64,000 nucleotides of DNA from Amphibalanus amphitrite (lineage: Eukaryota; Arthropoda; Thecostraca; Balanomorpha; Balanidae), in the NCBI RefSeq assembly GCF_019059575.1, contig NW_024881617.1:62001-126000 (forward strand), written 5' to 3'. The notes beneath the pieces were generated by a model. The model did no database searches and had not been told where the DNA came from. It worked only from the letters and a program-made list of their open reading frames with translations. Below are positions 1-11,070 of this stretch, piece after piece (position 1 is the first letter of the stretch; each line of letters starts with the position of its first letter). The translations under genes were made by a program, and so were the position numbers.

Positions 1-475
1 TGCGAGATAAAAATTTACAAAATGGTCCGGGCATCGTGTGTGCATACATATTCCAAATAACTACGATGGTCGAGGCACCCAAACATGCGACTCCGAGCGC
101 GGAATAGAAGCGGCAATACAACTTAGAGCCAGCGCACGAAAATATGTAAACATGATCGCGGGAAAGATAGAAACTTGCGTCCAATCTTCGCGTTTCTATT
201 TTTTTTCTATATCAGCTCCTGTGAAGACAAGCAGAATTCGCAGGGCGTTTTAATCATAGAGACATAATATAAGATCTTCATGATTTGAACTCGCATTGAA
301 ATATGCCTACATTGAGCAAATGTACAAATTTCGAGAATGTAACAGATTTTGGCATAGATTTTGGGTCTTTTGATATCGGAACTACTCTAGACACCATTCA
401 TTCACGGGCTAGCCTGGCTTCATTCTACACGGATGAATTTGCACCTCGTTGCACCTGGTTGGCAAGGATGAAACT
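1..475. other. AT-rich sequence, no gene seen
   Basis: Only short unrelated open frames occur here and none has splice sites or recognisable protein. An imperfect small hairpin built on a GTTTCTAT core lies near 165-200 and resembles the stem of the perfect hairpin at 476-518. Confidence 0.5.
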
Positions 476-518
476 AGCCATAGAAACGTGTACAAAAAAA
501 ATACACGTTTCTATGGCT
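476..518. repeat. Perfect 17-bp inverted repeat (hairpin)
   Basis: Bases 476-492 and 502-518 are exact reverse complements (arm AGCCATAGAAACGTGTA) around a 9-base A-rich loop. The stem has no mismatch, so it is either young or maintained. It lies outside any gene that I can see. It may be the core of a small foldback element or a structured RNA, and nothing decides between these. Confidence 0.8.
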
Positions 519-1099
519 CTATAGATAACGGCGTTGTGTAAAGACGGCAAGGGAGAAAACATCCCTTTGAATTGTCCAGCTGTCTCCTATACTAACGACT
601 GAATTTTAGCCGGAGGAGGTCAGGGCTATCTCAGGACACACATTCACACACAAAGGCTGGATCACAGAGGCCTCAGCAGCTCAATCCATCGCATCGATCC
701 GAGCTCGAGCGCTTATCTGGGCGCCGTGGGTGTCAGGTCGACTGGACGGACAGGCTCACTGCTGCTGGCTCACTGCTGCCACAAACAGACATAGGACTGG
801 ACGGGAAAGGTACGAGCTAATCGCAGAGCTTCTGGATTTGGAGTAAACTGGACGTTTATAGCAAAAAGGTGTGTACATGTATAATTTTCCCGCTGGAATG
901 ACATAAGGAGGAACTACATACAATGTATGATACTACACTGGGGGGAGGGGGGAGGGTGTTGGTTATGAAATATGCATGCCATCGACCTTATCAGTAGTGA
1001 ACATTTAATGAAGCTCACAAGTTTCTTAATTTGTTTCTTTCGTGCTTATTTATTGTAGCATGCCCAGTGCCCACTTCATGTGGCCTTTTGATGACCGAT
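519..1099. other. No gene seen
   Basis: Mixed-composition sequence with a short G-rich tract near 940-956. No exon-like frame with flanking splice signals was found. Confidence 0.5.
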
Positions 1100-1430
1100 T
1101 TCGAAATTGCTACTCATCAGACATACCACCAAAGCTAGTGAATTGTGCCATCCACCGCGCCTCACTCCGAGAAGCAGCGGCGACGACCTGTTGCTCGTGG
1201 CTCCGACTGGGCGCGCGAACGCACGTGGCGCCAGCAGCTACCGTCGTCGCCGTCGTCGGCGCCGTTGGCGCGGCGTCGCCAGCGACGAGGGCCGCCAGTC
1301 CTCGCGCGACACTCGGTGCGGAAGCTCGGATGGAAGCGACGCTCCTCGGCTGCAAGGTGAGCACCGAAACGAGGCTCGGCAGGGCAGAAACGTGACGGAC
1401 GCTCTCACAGGGAATGGAGATGTAGCAATA
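1100..1430 (+). promoter_or_regulatory. GC-rich island with possible first exon
   Basis: The sequence turns abruptly GC- and CpG-rich from about 1150 to 1400, unlike its AT-rich flanks. An ATG at 1330 in good context (GCTCGGATGG) opens nine codons, MEATLLGCK, ending at 1356 directly before a strong splice donor, GTGAGC, at 1357. This is the shape of a promoter-proximal first coding exon on the plus strand. No matching downstream exon was found, and the overlapping long frames are low-complexity Ala/Arg/Ser shadows of the composition. The island is secure; the exon is a guess. Confidence 0.3.
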
Positions 1431-2368
1431 CTCACTGCTGATGCTCTAAGGTGTTCATATTTTTCGCAAACATCATGTGTCTCAGCATTTCACTTGAAAT
1501 AAACCTTACGACAGAAAATCGCTTCGCAACCGATTGCTGGTTGTCGCATTATAACAGAAAAGAAGCATCACTATGCAAAAAAAGATCAGGGCCAGTGACT
1601 TCTTGGCTGTATTTGTATGTTTTCAGCTGACCGTTGCTTACCGATACGGCGCTTTGGTCATCTAATGTGGGCAGATGATTAGAAACGGTGATGCAATATT
1701 TAGATCGGAATCGGTACTCGACGAGCTTTGTTGATTCGATCGCAGCCCTAACCGTCGAGTGGCCCTCTCTCCTCACCATTGTTGGGCCCGTGTTTAACAA
1801 ACATCTTCAGCCTGCCAGCGTCCCTCCCGACTGCCCCGGAGCGGCAGGTCAGGGCGTCGATGTGTGGTGGCACGGCGCGGGCCCTAACTTACGCTCGAAA
1901 ATGAATGCCCGTAATCGCTGCCCACACAGAAGCCCGTGCCTTTGTTTTCCAGAAAGGCGTTTTCACAGGCGCAATAAATTCAGCCAATACGTTTACAGGA
2001 TACGGATTTTTTCAACTACCATGTTTGCCAAGTTACCACATAGTCCTTGGGAAACCATGGCCTGCGTTGCCTTGGTTCCTGCACTTCTGAGTAACTTTCT
2101 TCTTTATAGGAGAACAGATTTCTGTAATGCTTGGCAAAATTTATACCTTCGGATAGACGATGCTTAGAGTCCTGTTCCGTGAAAAGGGCTTTACAAGACA
2201 GTCATAGACCTTTCTCTATAATGAACTTTTGCTGAACGATGATCGGAACATATATTTTCAGGAAATAGAAACTATAATTGCCAGATTTATTCATACATTT
2301 ATTTTGTAGTTAGGTAAGCAGGCGATCATACTTTATAACTATATTAGGTTCAGTACCTAGGCCCTAGG
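1431..2368. other. No gene seen
   Basis: No recognisable protein or RNA gene. Open frames here, up to about 159 codons, show no family features and lack splice signals. Confidence 0.45.
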
Positions 2369-2695
2369 TAGGGGAGAGTGGGGAAAGATGCCCAGGGTTT
2401 TACTATGTCATATATTATTCGAAAATGACGATCGGAAAGCAAAAACTTGGAGTTTCAACGGAAGCCGGCATCATTTTTCTCCAAAAATATCACACTTTCG
2501 TGCCTGAAATATGAGAACTTTTTTTGCTATTAAGCATTTTCCTGAAGAAGTGAAAGGGGGCATCTTACCCCACAGGGTAGGAAAGACGCCCCCTGGCGTT
2601 GGGAAAGATGCCCCCTGCACTATAAGTGACATAAATGGGCACGTGAATCGCCTGAACGAATCAGTAGTCCCTTCGAGCCTGCAGTAGACACCAAA

Positions 2696-3010
2696 CGTCA
2701 TCGTAAGGGCCCTCAAAAGTAGTCGTAAGGGGCTTCAGAGGTCATTGTTAGGGCCATCATAGTCCAGCGCGGCCAAACAAGCCTCCGTGGTGGCGTTCGG
2801 AGACCACTGTGGGGCCCTTATAGGTCTTCATGATGCTTGAGGGCCCTCAAGCCCATCGTGGGGACCTCAGATGCCAGCGCGGCCCGTGGAGCCAACGTGG
2901 GGGTCCCTCAAAGGATGTCGTGAGCGGCCCTGGAGCCAATAATGGGGCCCACAGAGGCCGTCGTGAGGGCTCTCAGAGTCAGATGCCGCCCCAAAAGTCG
3001 CTGTGTGGGC
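2696..3010. repeat. Degenerate GC-rich minisatellite inside element
   Basis: A unit of roughly 24-26 bases around GTCGTGAGGGCCCTCAGAG recurs with much variation. It lies in the left half of the TA-flanked element and explains the long meaningless open frames found there on both strands. Confidence 0.6.
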
Positions 3011-3273
3011 CGAGAGACCGGCATGGGGAGCACCCGACCGTACTGGACTCTCAATAGTCCCAGATCGGTTTTTGTCTCTCATCACAAGTATGTAATAAAT
3101 GATTTGACGGGCTGCTTGAAGGACAGCCTACGGATTTAGGGGGGCGTCTTTCCCCATCAGGACAACGGGCATCTTACCCCAAGGTACCGAAGTAACATTA
3201 AATCAGTACAATTTGTTAGCCATAAAACTATACCCTGAAACAAACTGTTTGGGACACAGTACACGCATGTTAA

Positions 3274-4461
3274 CCCGCGCCCTGCTGGGGGGGGGGTGTT
3301 TGAACACCCCCCCTTGTGGTTTTTCGCGAATATCTCAAAAACGGCGGCGCGGAGCGCCGCCGTTTTTGGTACACCTTATCACACATCAATTCTACACATG
3401 TTGTGAAAATTTCAGACCAAGGTCATTCAAGGTCAGGTCACCAGGTCACTTGAAGTGACCTCACCTCATAAAAAGTTTCAATGTCTCTCATAGCTACACC
3501 GAGTGACCGATCGCTTTGAAACTTTCAGCGATTGCTAAGAGCAATAGCATGTACAAAACGTATATCTCAGAATTTTGATATCGATGACCTAAGGTCAGGT
3601 CAATTTTGCGACCTCCCCATTATAAGTCAATGGGAGAAAATTGAAATGCGCCTCTTTTGGACGAAAGACATTATAAACACTCCCAAACACTGAATTACAA
3701 GTGGTTTAGACACACTGAACATGAAAATGGTGTCCGTGACCCCTGTTTATGCCCTGAGGTCATCTTAGGTCACGAATGGTATCTAACAGTTTTTTCGCAA
3801 ATAACTTTTGATAGAGGCATGCTAGAGCGATGAAAACGCCTTAGATGTGTTCAGCTCGACGGTACGGATCGACTGATATGCAGCATGACCCTTTCCGGTC
3901 AGGTCATGACCTTGACCTGAGGTCAAATTTTCAAGTTGACCTTTCAAGGTCAAGTTATAGTTCATTCGATGCGTCTTGACGAGAGGAACACGATGCCGGT
4001 AAAAGTAAGCTCGTACAAGGCTTGGGTCAAAAGTTATTGCAGAAAAACTGTTTCCGAAAAAATCGGCTATTTTTGCAGTTTTTGCCCCCTGCAGGCAAAA
4101 CCGTTGACGTTAGGTCAAATCTGAGAAAATTACTCAGAAAGGGCGTTAATAGGGCTATCGAATGCGCTTTTCCGCGGCGCCGTAGCTCTATTGGTTCCCG
4201 AGTTATGCGTTGGCTTCTTGGAAATTGTCGACATTCGACCTGGAAATCGGCGAAATTTTGCCTTCAATGACCTCTGGTGACCTGACCTTTGACCTGACCA
4301 AAAAATTGACCGAAGTGATTTCGTCATTATTTTTGACGCTCTTTCGAACGCCGCCTTCCGCGTATCGCTACGTGGCCCAGGAGCCGAGTTAGAAGGGGGG
4401 TGTTCAAACACCCCCCCCCCCAGCAGGGCGTGGAAATCCAGGACCCCCAGCCGGGCGCGGG
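3274..4461 (+). mobile_element. TTAA-flanked piggyBac-type non-autonomous element A
   Basis: The element is bounded by TTAA at 3270-3273 and 4462-4465. It starts CCCGCGCCCTGCTGGGG and ends with the inverse, finishing in GGGCGCGGG. A TTAA target duplication plus termini beginning CCC is the signature of the piggyBac superfamily. Just inside each end is a G-run, a palindromic core (TGTTTGAACA left, TGTTCAAACA right) and a C-run. The right end carries a second, internal copy of the terminal motif. No transposase is present. The interior is AT-rich with many AGGTCA half-sites. It is nested in the element spanning 2371-4739. Confidence 0.85.
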
Positions 4462-4803
4462 TTAATATATCACGACTATAACAAGGGACGCAAAAATTAT
4501 CTATCTTCTTTGATATTTACAATGTTTTGACACCAAAATATTTTTTGAAAGCAGCAAATAAAAAACATGCAATCACCAGCCAGCCGCTGCCCAACTGAGC
4601 TTCGCATATTTTTGTGCAGTTAACAAGGCAGGCTTCCGCTTTACGCTATGAACATTAATTTCCAGGTTCGATTCATTGTTTCGCCGCTAGAGGGGGTGGA
4701 GCGTCTTTCCCACCCTGGGCATCTTACCCCACTCTCCCCTACTGTTTAGATGTCACTTTTTTCGGGTCTATGTCTTTTACAGATTTAAATTTTTCAAACT
4801 TAG

Positions 4804-5706
4804 CCCTCGCTCTGGCCGGGGGGTCGATGCGACCCCCCCCCCCCCTTGAGTTTTTTTTGCGATAGGCGCTGAACTGTAAGTCGGATCGTATTCGTGCTGA
4901 AATTTTTAATAGCTTCTGGGGCATCCTTTGCGCAACTTTCGGTAAAAGAAAACTTTCGGATCATGTCGGGTCACCGAGCTATGATGTCATAATAGGTACA
5001 TCCTCCGACCGTTTTTGACAAATTCGTACATTCTTCGTAACTGGACGTGATGTCATCGACAAAAACGAAACTATTCCGCGTGATTTATGTCAGATTTTGA
5101 CAAGAAATGAATCTTCACATTGTATATTGACCTTTCTAAGGTCAACCAAGGTCAATGACCTCGCATGTTCACACACTGACCTCCGTAATATGAGCTGTGT
5201 TTAATGGGATTTCTTGAGGTCCTAAATCCGAATCTGTGGTTCATTTTCACCTAAACGCCTTCAAAACTGTTTTTGACCTTCACAAGGTCAATCCAGGTCA
5301 ATTACGACCGTCCTTGCCGGCGGCGGGTGTGATCTCCCGTGTTCCCGTTGATTACGTCACGCCAGTAATGGCTGAAATGCAGTCAACTATACATCATTTT
5401 GCTGCTAATTCGTTGAGAAACACGGCCGTGAATCATGTCATTATCTAGCATAGATTCCCCGATATTGGCTAAGTAACTCGAACAAATTATAGCTTTTCCC
5501 TGAAATTTGACCTTTGACCTGCCATAACTGGGTCAAATATTGACCTAGGGTAAAAAAATATACCATCAATCGCGAGTACTCGTTGAGGGTAATCGACTGG
5601 TGTTTGTTGCGAAGCGCCACAACGCTTAGTTTCGAAACGCCAGGGGGTTGCATCGACCCCCGCCCCTTCCAGGCTGCGTTATAAAAATGACCTGCCAGGG
5701 CGATTG
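4804..5706 (+). mobile_element. Diverged TTAA-type element F
   Basis: This stretch has the same architecture as the TTAA family. A G-run / TCGATGCGA / C-run block lies at about 4818-4845, and a matching block with core TTGCATCGA at about 5641-5665. The outer ends (TTAG left, TTAA right) align imperfectly as inverted repeats around CGCYCTGGC. The right end shares its TTAA (5707-5710) with the left end of element B, so the two elements abut. AGGTCA half-sites occur inside. The terminal match is poor, so membership rests mainly on the paired hairpin blocks. Confidence 0.45.
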
Positions 5707-5710
5707 TTAA

Positions 5711-6872
5711 CCCGCGCCCTGATGGGGGGGCCATTTTGGCCCCCCCTGTGGTTTTTCTTAAATAGCGAGAAAACGCGGCGACGCGCAGCGCCGCCAAATT
5801 TTGGGTACCTTACCGGGCATCAATTTGACACCTTCACACAAAATTTCAAGTCACAGGTCACCTCAGGTCAGGAGTTATTGAGGTCAAACTGAGGTCATGT
5901 TCGAGTAAAAATGAGCAAAAAACATGACATCTTGAAACGCTCACCAATTCTACAGTTAACAAGCAATTTTAAAGTTCTTTATGTGGTTGTGTAGAGAAAA
6001 GACGGTGCTACAAAACTGCTATCTCGGATTTTCGAAATTTTGGGATTTTGACCCCCAAAAATCAAAAAAATTGATTTTTTTAGAAAAACTCAAAAAAATT
6101 CCCGAATTTCGAAAAAACGGAATATATATGATAGTCCCTGCGCTCTTCGATATACATACCAAATTTTAGATCGATACCTCTTTTTTTGGCCAAGTTATAG
6201 CGAAAAAACTGTTAAAAATTGATGACGTCAAATTTTTGAACTCAATTTTTAGCAATTCTAGAGCTCGTAGCGCAAAACGGAGACCACCATTGAACTCCCC
6301 GTGACAAGTTGCATCGAATCGATACCCATTTTATGCAAAAATATCAACTTTGAAATTTTACCTAATTTGACCTGACCTTGACCTGACCTTGACCTGACCT
6401 TGACCAAAACGTGACCTAAGCTGGCCCTAAAGTCTGTCTGACCCACATAATCGCATTTGTCATGTAAAATGGACCATAAAACATGTATCACACGACACTT
6501 TCATATTGTGACCCCCCCCAGTGACCTGACCTCTGTGACCTGACCTGGTATCAGTGACCTCAAATAGCAAAATATGTGTTTGAAGAACATTTCCCCATCG
6601 ATGATTTTCAATGAAATGCATTTTACACGATTTTACAACGCATTTCTTGAAATGCCTGTAAACGGTGAAAATTCGACCTTTGACCTGACCTGTGACGTCA
6701 TCGGTTTGACCGAGGTCAATGAAATTGGGTCACAAGGTAGTTCCCCGATGGGGCTATCCAACACCGTTTACCGCTTGTCGCTATGTTGCGTGGTTCTCGA
6801 GATCTGAGGGGGGGCCAAAATGGCCCCCCCCCATCAGACCACGTTGCTCGGCAGACCCCATCTGGGCGCGGG
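5711..6872 (+). mobile_element. TTAA-flanked piggyBac-type non-autonomous element B
   Basis: It is bounded by TTAA at 5707-5710 and 6873-6876, with termini CCCGCGCCCTGATGGGG and the inverse. Its paired end hairpins use the core CCATTTTGG (left) and CCAAAATGG (right), different from element A but the same at both of its own ends. It contains a run of TGACCTTGACC repeats (6368-6405), one TGACGTCA (6693-6700) and no transposase. The orientation matches elements A, C and E. Confidence 0.85.
6366..6406. promoter_or_regulatory. Tandem nuclear-receptor half-site array
   Basis: Inside element B an 11-bp unit, TGACCTTGACC, repeats about three times. Read on the minus strand this is a run of AGGTCA half-sites, several in the extended TCAAGGTCA form recognised by FTZ-F1/ERR-type monomeric receptors. 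The pattern is directly visible. Binding or function is inference and not shown by the sequence. Confidence 0.4.
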
Positions 6873-6876
6873 TTAA

Positions 6877-6987
6877 AACATCACTGCATTATAGTTTGAA
6901 AAATAATTACAATTCTGAATATTATCTGAATGTTTGTGCATTTCAGACAATGCTATTTATATAAGAGTACGAAAATCGAGGATGATA
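6877..6987. other. Spacer between repeat clusters
   Basis: Short AT-rich interval between element B and the foldback cluster. Nothing recognised. Confidence 0.4.
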
Positions 6988-7164
6988 TTTACCACATGCC
7001 GAGATATCCCTTTAACATTAGCACGTGCATTTGGGAAATGGCTTCGGCCCGCCTCGGCTAATGTTGAAGGTATTTGGGAAACGATTCGGCCCTAGGGCTT
7101 TTTGATTTTCCCAGACAAAATTTTACTGAATATTCTGAGCGGAAGAACCAATTTCAAAGAAGAT
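6988..7164 (+). repeat. Direct repeat copy 1 of foldback cluster
   Basis: About 176 bases beginning ACCACATGCCGAGATATCC are repeated almost exactly at 7882-8057 in the same orientation. The unit contains an internal inverted pair, AACATTAGC / GCTAATGTT. It is non-coding and probably part of a mobile foldback element. Confidence 0.8.
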
Positions 7165-7721
7165 ATTTACGGATTGTGTGTTCACTAACAGCAACAGCAA
7201 AAGTAAATGACTGCGTGTTTACTTACTTTTGCTGTCAACGTAATTCAACTACCTAAACAAGGTTATCGTTCCAATGCCAATGTTTTATTGCTGCAGAACA
7301 TGGTCGGAATAATCATTATTTCTACATAATGCACGCAAAAAACGAACAATTTAAATGCATGAAGCATCTTAACGTGCCACAATGAAACATTTGATATTGT
7401 TCCAGCTGGGATCCAAGACGCGTTTGATTCAGCGTTTCACCCAATTTTCAGTTTTCCTCATGGTTTCCTCACTCCTGCTGGACTCCATATCTTTATTCTA
7501 ACTTCTGGCGCTTCACCATCTTCATCCTCAGCTTTTTCAAACCCTAATTAAGGGGGAAGTAGGAATTTCATCTTTCATACTCAACGCAGCCCAATAATGA
7601 AAAACACAAAAAATAATCACGGTGACTACAAATATGAACATAGTACTAATATAATATTAACACAATATTAAGATTAAAGTGTAAAATATCAAATGAATAT
7701 GATATTAACTGTTGTGCCGGT
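7165..7721. other. Unique spacer between the two repeat copies
   Basis: No gene is recognised. The interval separates the two direct repeat copies and is AT-rich. Confidence 0.4.
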
Positions 7722-7895
7722 ACGGCATGTGGTAAATCTCTTCCCAACCTTGGGCTGTGAAAATGCAGTTTCATTCACCTCGGTTTTTTGCTACGGACCT
7801 CGTGCCTACCGGCACTCGGTCCTCCGCACAAAAACCTCGGTGAATAAAACGCATTTTCCCAGCCCCGGTCGGGAATATATATTACCACATGCCGA
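7722..7895. repeat. Long palindrome (foldback element arm pair)
   Basis: The left arm (about 7722-7795) and right arm (about 7825-7895) are imperfect reverse complements: GGCATGTGGTAA pairs with TTACCACATGCC, and ATTCACCTCGG with CCTCGGTGAAT. The spacer contains CCTACCGG. It could form a large hairpin and resembles a foldback DNA element. Confidence 0.7.
7778..7882 (+). repeat. Direct repeat of the palindrome core, copy 1
   Basis: About 105 bases from CCTCGGTTTTTTGCTACGG to the GGGAATATAT end occur again, nearly unchanged, at 8085-8190. With the 176-base repeat this makes an alternating repeat cluster across 6988-8190. Confidence 0.8.
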
Positions 7896-8057
7896 GATAT
7901 CCCTTTAACATTAGCACGTGCATTTGGGAAATGGCTTCGGCCCGCCTCGGCTAATGTTGAAGGTATTTGGGAAACGATTCGGCCCTAGGGCTTTTTGATT
8001 TTCCCAGACAAAATTTTACTGAATATTCTGAGCGGAAGAACCAATTTCAAAGAAGAT
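7882..8057 (+). repeat. Direct repeat copy 2 of foldback cluster
   Basis: Second copy of the 176-base unit at 6988-7164, starting at the right arm of the palindrome. Near identity points to a recent duplication. Confidence 0.8.
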
Positions 8058-8084
8058 TTTTTGCTCGGTTTTTTCGTTTTTTTT

Positions 8085-8190
8085 CCTCGGTTTTTTGCTA
8101 CGGACCTCGTGCCTACCGGCACTCGGTCCTCCGCACAAAAACCTCGGTGAATAAAACGCATTTTCCCAGCCCCGGTCGGGAATATATATT
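8085..8190 (+). repeat. Direct repeat of the palindrome core, copy 2
   Basis: Second copy of the 105-base core (compare 7778-7882). The sequence diverges after 8190. Confidence 0.8.
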
Positions 8191-8610
8191 CCCATACATG
8201 GGTGAGTGATGACGATGTCACTCCCCCAGCTGAGCATTCATTTCTTATTGGTGATAAACGAGGGAAGTGGCTACGAGGCGTTGGCGTGACGTAACCCCCT
8301 TTTAACCACCTACATGTATGTAGGTAGAGCACTAAGACAAAACCGCATTTTTTACCTAGTAGGAGTATATAAAATATAATTAGATCAATGACATCGTGTG
8401 TTAGCTATTGTTGAAAACATCAAACAAGACTACAATGGAGTGACCTATAAGAGTTTAATATATTAAATGCCTCTTTCACACAATATCTATGGGCATTTAA
8501 ACTCTGGACTGCAATTCAGACTGAGTCATTAATTTGACGTCTCACAAACTTTTTGACTGCGTTTTGTAGGTATACCTATGCTGTGCTAACGTTTTTCTCT
8601 GCTCTTCCAG
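8191..8610. other. No gene seen
   Basis: AT-rich sequence to the right of the foldback cluster. It ends in a polypyrimidine tract that leads into the small exon candidate at 8611. Confidence 0.4.
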
Positions 8611-8653
8611 GTTCAGAGATTGCAGGATGTCATCCAGAAGTGATGTGCATACG
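8611..8653 (+). CDS. Possible 43-nt microexon
   Basis: A strong pyrimidine tract and acceptor (TTTTTCTCTGCTCTTCCAG) end at 8610, and a strong donor (GTATGT) begins at 8654. The 43 bases between are open in one frame, reading FRDCRMSSRSDVHT. No partner exon with a matching phase was found nearby, so this may be a microexon of a gene with distant exons, an untranslated exon or chance. No function can be assigned. Confidence 0.25.
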
Positions 8654-10708
8654 GTATGTATCAAATATGTGTTGACGAGGAAACATCACAGACATTTCAG
8701 AGAGACATTTTGGAATCTCCGGTAATATTGAGTTTCGCGAGTTGTTACCTGCATCTAAAACATAACTTACCATATTGCATATGTAGCGTTTTCCCCATCG
8801 TGTAAAAACAAAAGTGGGAAATAAATCAGTCATCATTGATTACCGATTTTACAAACCTGAGATCATGGCAGCACTTCATTAAGAAGTAATTGCATTTCGC
8901 TAATAAAAAACGCGTTTTTCTTCGACCACCATTTACCAATGCAGTCTTTTTAAATGCGTGCAAACTGGCGGTTACGATAGAGATGCACTTGCAAAGGGAG
9001 ACGTGCTTTCGCGCAATAGTTAGCTCCGACCCCGTCATTTTGGAATTCCTTATCCCGTGTTTGCCCGAGTAAAGGCGCTTAAAACTGCAAATAATTAAAG
9101 CGGCCTGCCACATACCAACAGGGTAATGGGATATGTTGGAGCAATCAAGACTGCTTAACGAAGAAGACTGTAAACAGAACCTAATTATTGGTTTGTCAGA
9201 TGCAGTTTTAGAGCTTTCCAGACCAAGCAAGATGTTATTACGCTTTTTTTTTGTCATGTACAGAATACTCCCTTGCCTTTTTCGTTTACGGTACCACAAA
9301 CTTTACTCTTTAGTGGTACGTTTATTATCAGACGTTGCTTTTTTAACAAATCACACATACGATACCGTGGAGAATAATATTTGTTTTGTAATGCAATGGC
9401 TATGCCATGCCTTTGCGACTCCGGATCAAGCACGTACTGCGGTAGCTGTTGTTGACAAATGTCAAACAAGATCCCATAAACAACATGGGGCGGCATTCAG
9501 ACGGTGGGTGTTTGGGTTCACAGATGACGTCACGGGCTGGTGTTTTTTTTTGTCTTGTTTGAAGTGCAGTGACGATAAACTTATGATGCTGCAGCGTTCG
9601 CTGCAGGATGAGTTCAATGCGACGCACTAAGATGTTTTTCAGAATTATTCGTTAAGTCTTCAGATTTTGGAGCAGAAACTATTTCGTTTGTAAAACCGAG
9701 ATGAGCTTTCAGTCCAGCTCGTCGGTTTCAGTTTTTTTGTCTTCTTACGTGTTACCTGCTGTTACCTGTTCTAAGAACTTAGGCCTTTGTATTTTCATTC
9801 CGCATCCCATCTGCGAGGGACCAAGTAGTGTTGTCACCATATTGGTGGACTCCATGATTATCAGCACTCTTTGCCTTTTTCAAAGGTTCTGATTTCTATC
9901 TCTCATTCTGAGCTGCGATTTGTGAAACAGGCATCACAAAAATACTCTCCTTTCGCTTCTAGTCTGATGTCAACATCTCTTCCTGTGAGTTTTACACCAC
10001 TCCATCACTTTGATTGTAGTTTTATGCACCTTTTGTGTCGCACTCTGCGGTCGGATGGCTCTGGCTGGCTGTCGTAGCTGGCGCTGACACGGGATCTGGC
10101 AACCCTGGATATCCCGGCCCATCGACTGTGATAAACAGCTCACTTCTGGGCATAAGAGGCTGTATTTTGCGGTAAATGGGCTATTAGAGCATGACTTAGG
10201 GAAATGTGGATTGCCAACTATTCATTGAATAAGCATCGGGAAGCATCTATGGTCAAGTAACAATCTAGGCTATATATCGGCTCGGTAACACACCAACTAT
10301 TAAACATTTTATAGTGGACCGAATCATTGCATGAGAAGTTTCTACTGGATTACAAATAAGTACAAAACTAATGCTGTTAATTTGAATCTTGAAGAAGTTA
10401 ATATACAGTGTACGACTGTACAGTAAACTTACATAATGATTCTTTAGTTGCATCACTCGGCAATAGTTTCATTGAAACGAGCCCGGCAGTGATAATACCA
10501 CATTACGATGGGTTACGATGAGCTGTGACACTTATGTGAAATTTGCGGTCGCCCGCCGGGCACGTCTAAGCGAGCTGGGACGCTGTGGCGGATCTATGTA
10601 GTTTAGGGCCGATAAATGCTGGGTCGTTAGTAAGTGAGCTGTGCTATGGTTAAGTTATAGCTGGCCCGAGGTGGTAGGGAGCCTCATTATTTATCAACGT
10701 GACAGCTG
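8654..10708. other. No supported gene
   Basis: Overlapping open frames of about 160 codons occur on both strands (9133-9630 plus, 8826-9299 minus). They have no recognisable domain, no splice context and no matching neighbours. A decayed mobile element is possible but cannot be shown. Confidence 0.4.

Positions 10709-11070
<362 letters not shown>

Larger units (their letters stand above)
2371..4739. mobile_element. TA-flanked inverted-repeat element with nested insertion
   Basis: Both ends carry the same inverted terminal sequence, GGGGAGAGTGGGG followed by AAGATGCCCAGGG-like sequence, and both are bounded by TA (2369-2370 and 4740-4741). TA duplication is typical of the Tc1/mariner superfamily, but no transposase remains, so the class is tentative. 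Motifs resembling GGGGCATCTTACCCC recur inside near 2560-2620 and 3140-3180. About half of its length is a second transposon (3274-4461) nested inside; without it the element is about 1.2 kb. It is non-autonomous. Confidence 0.75.

Noticed and set aside
1042..1502. Overlapping 85-131 codon frames in the GC-rich island
   Set aside because: Several frames on both strands are open at once because of composition; none has a recognisable domain.
8826..9630. Frames of 157 (minus) and 165 (plus) codons
   Set aside because: They overlap on opposite strands, with no domain, no splice context and no homologous neighbour.
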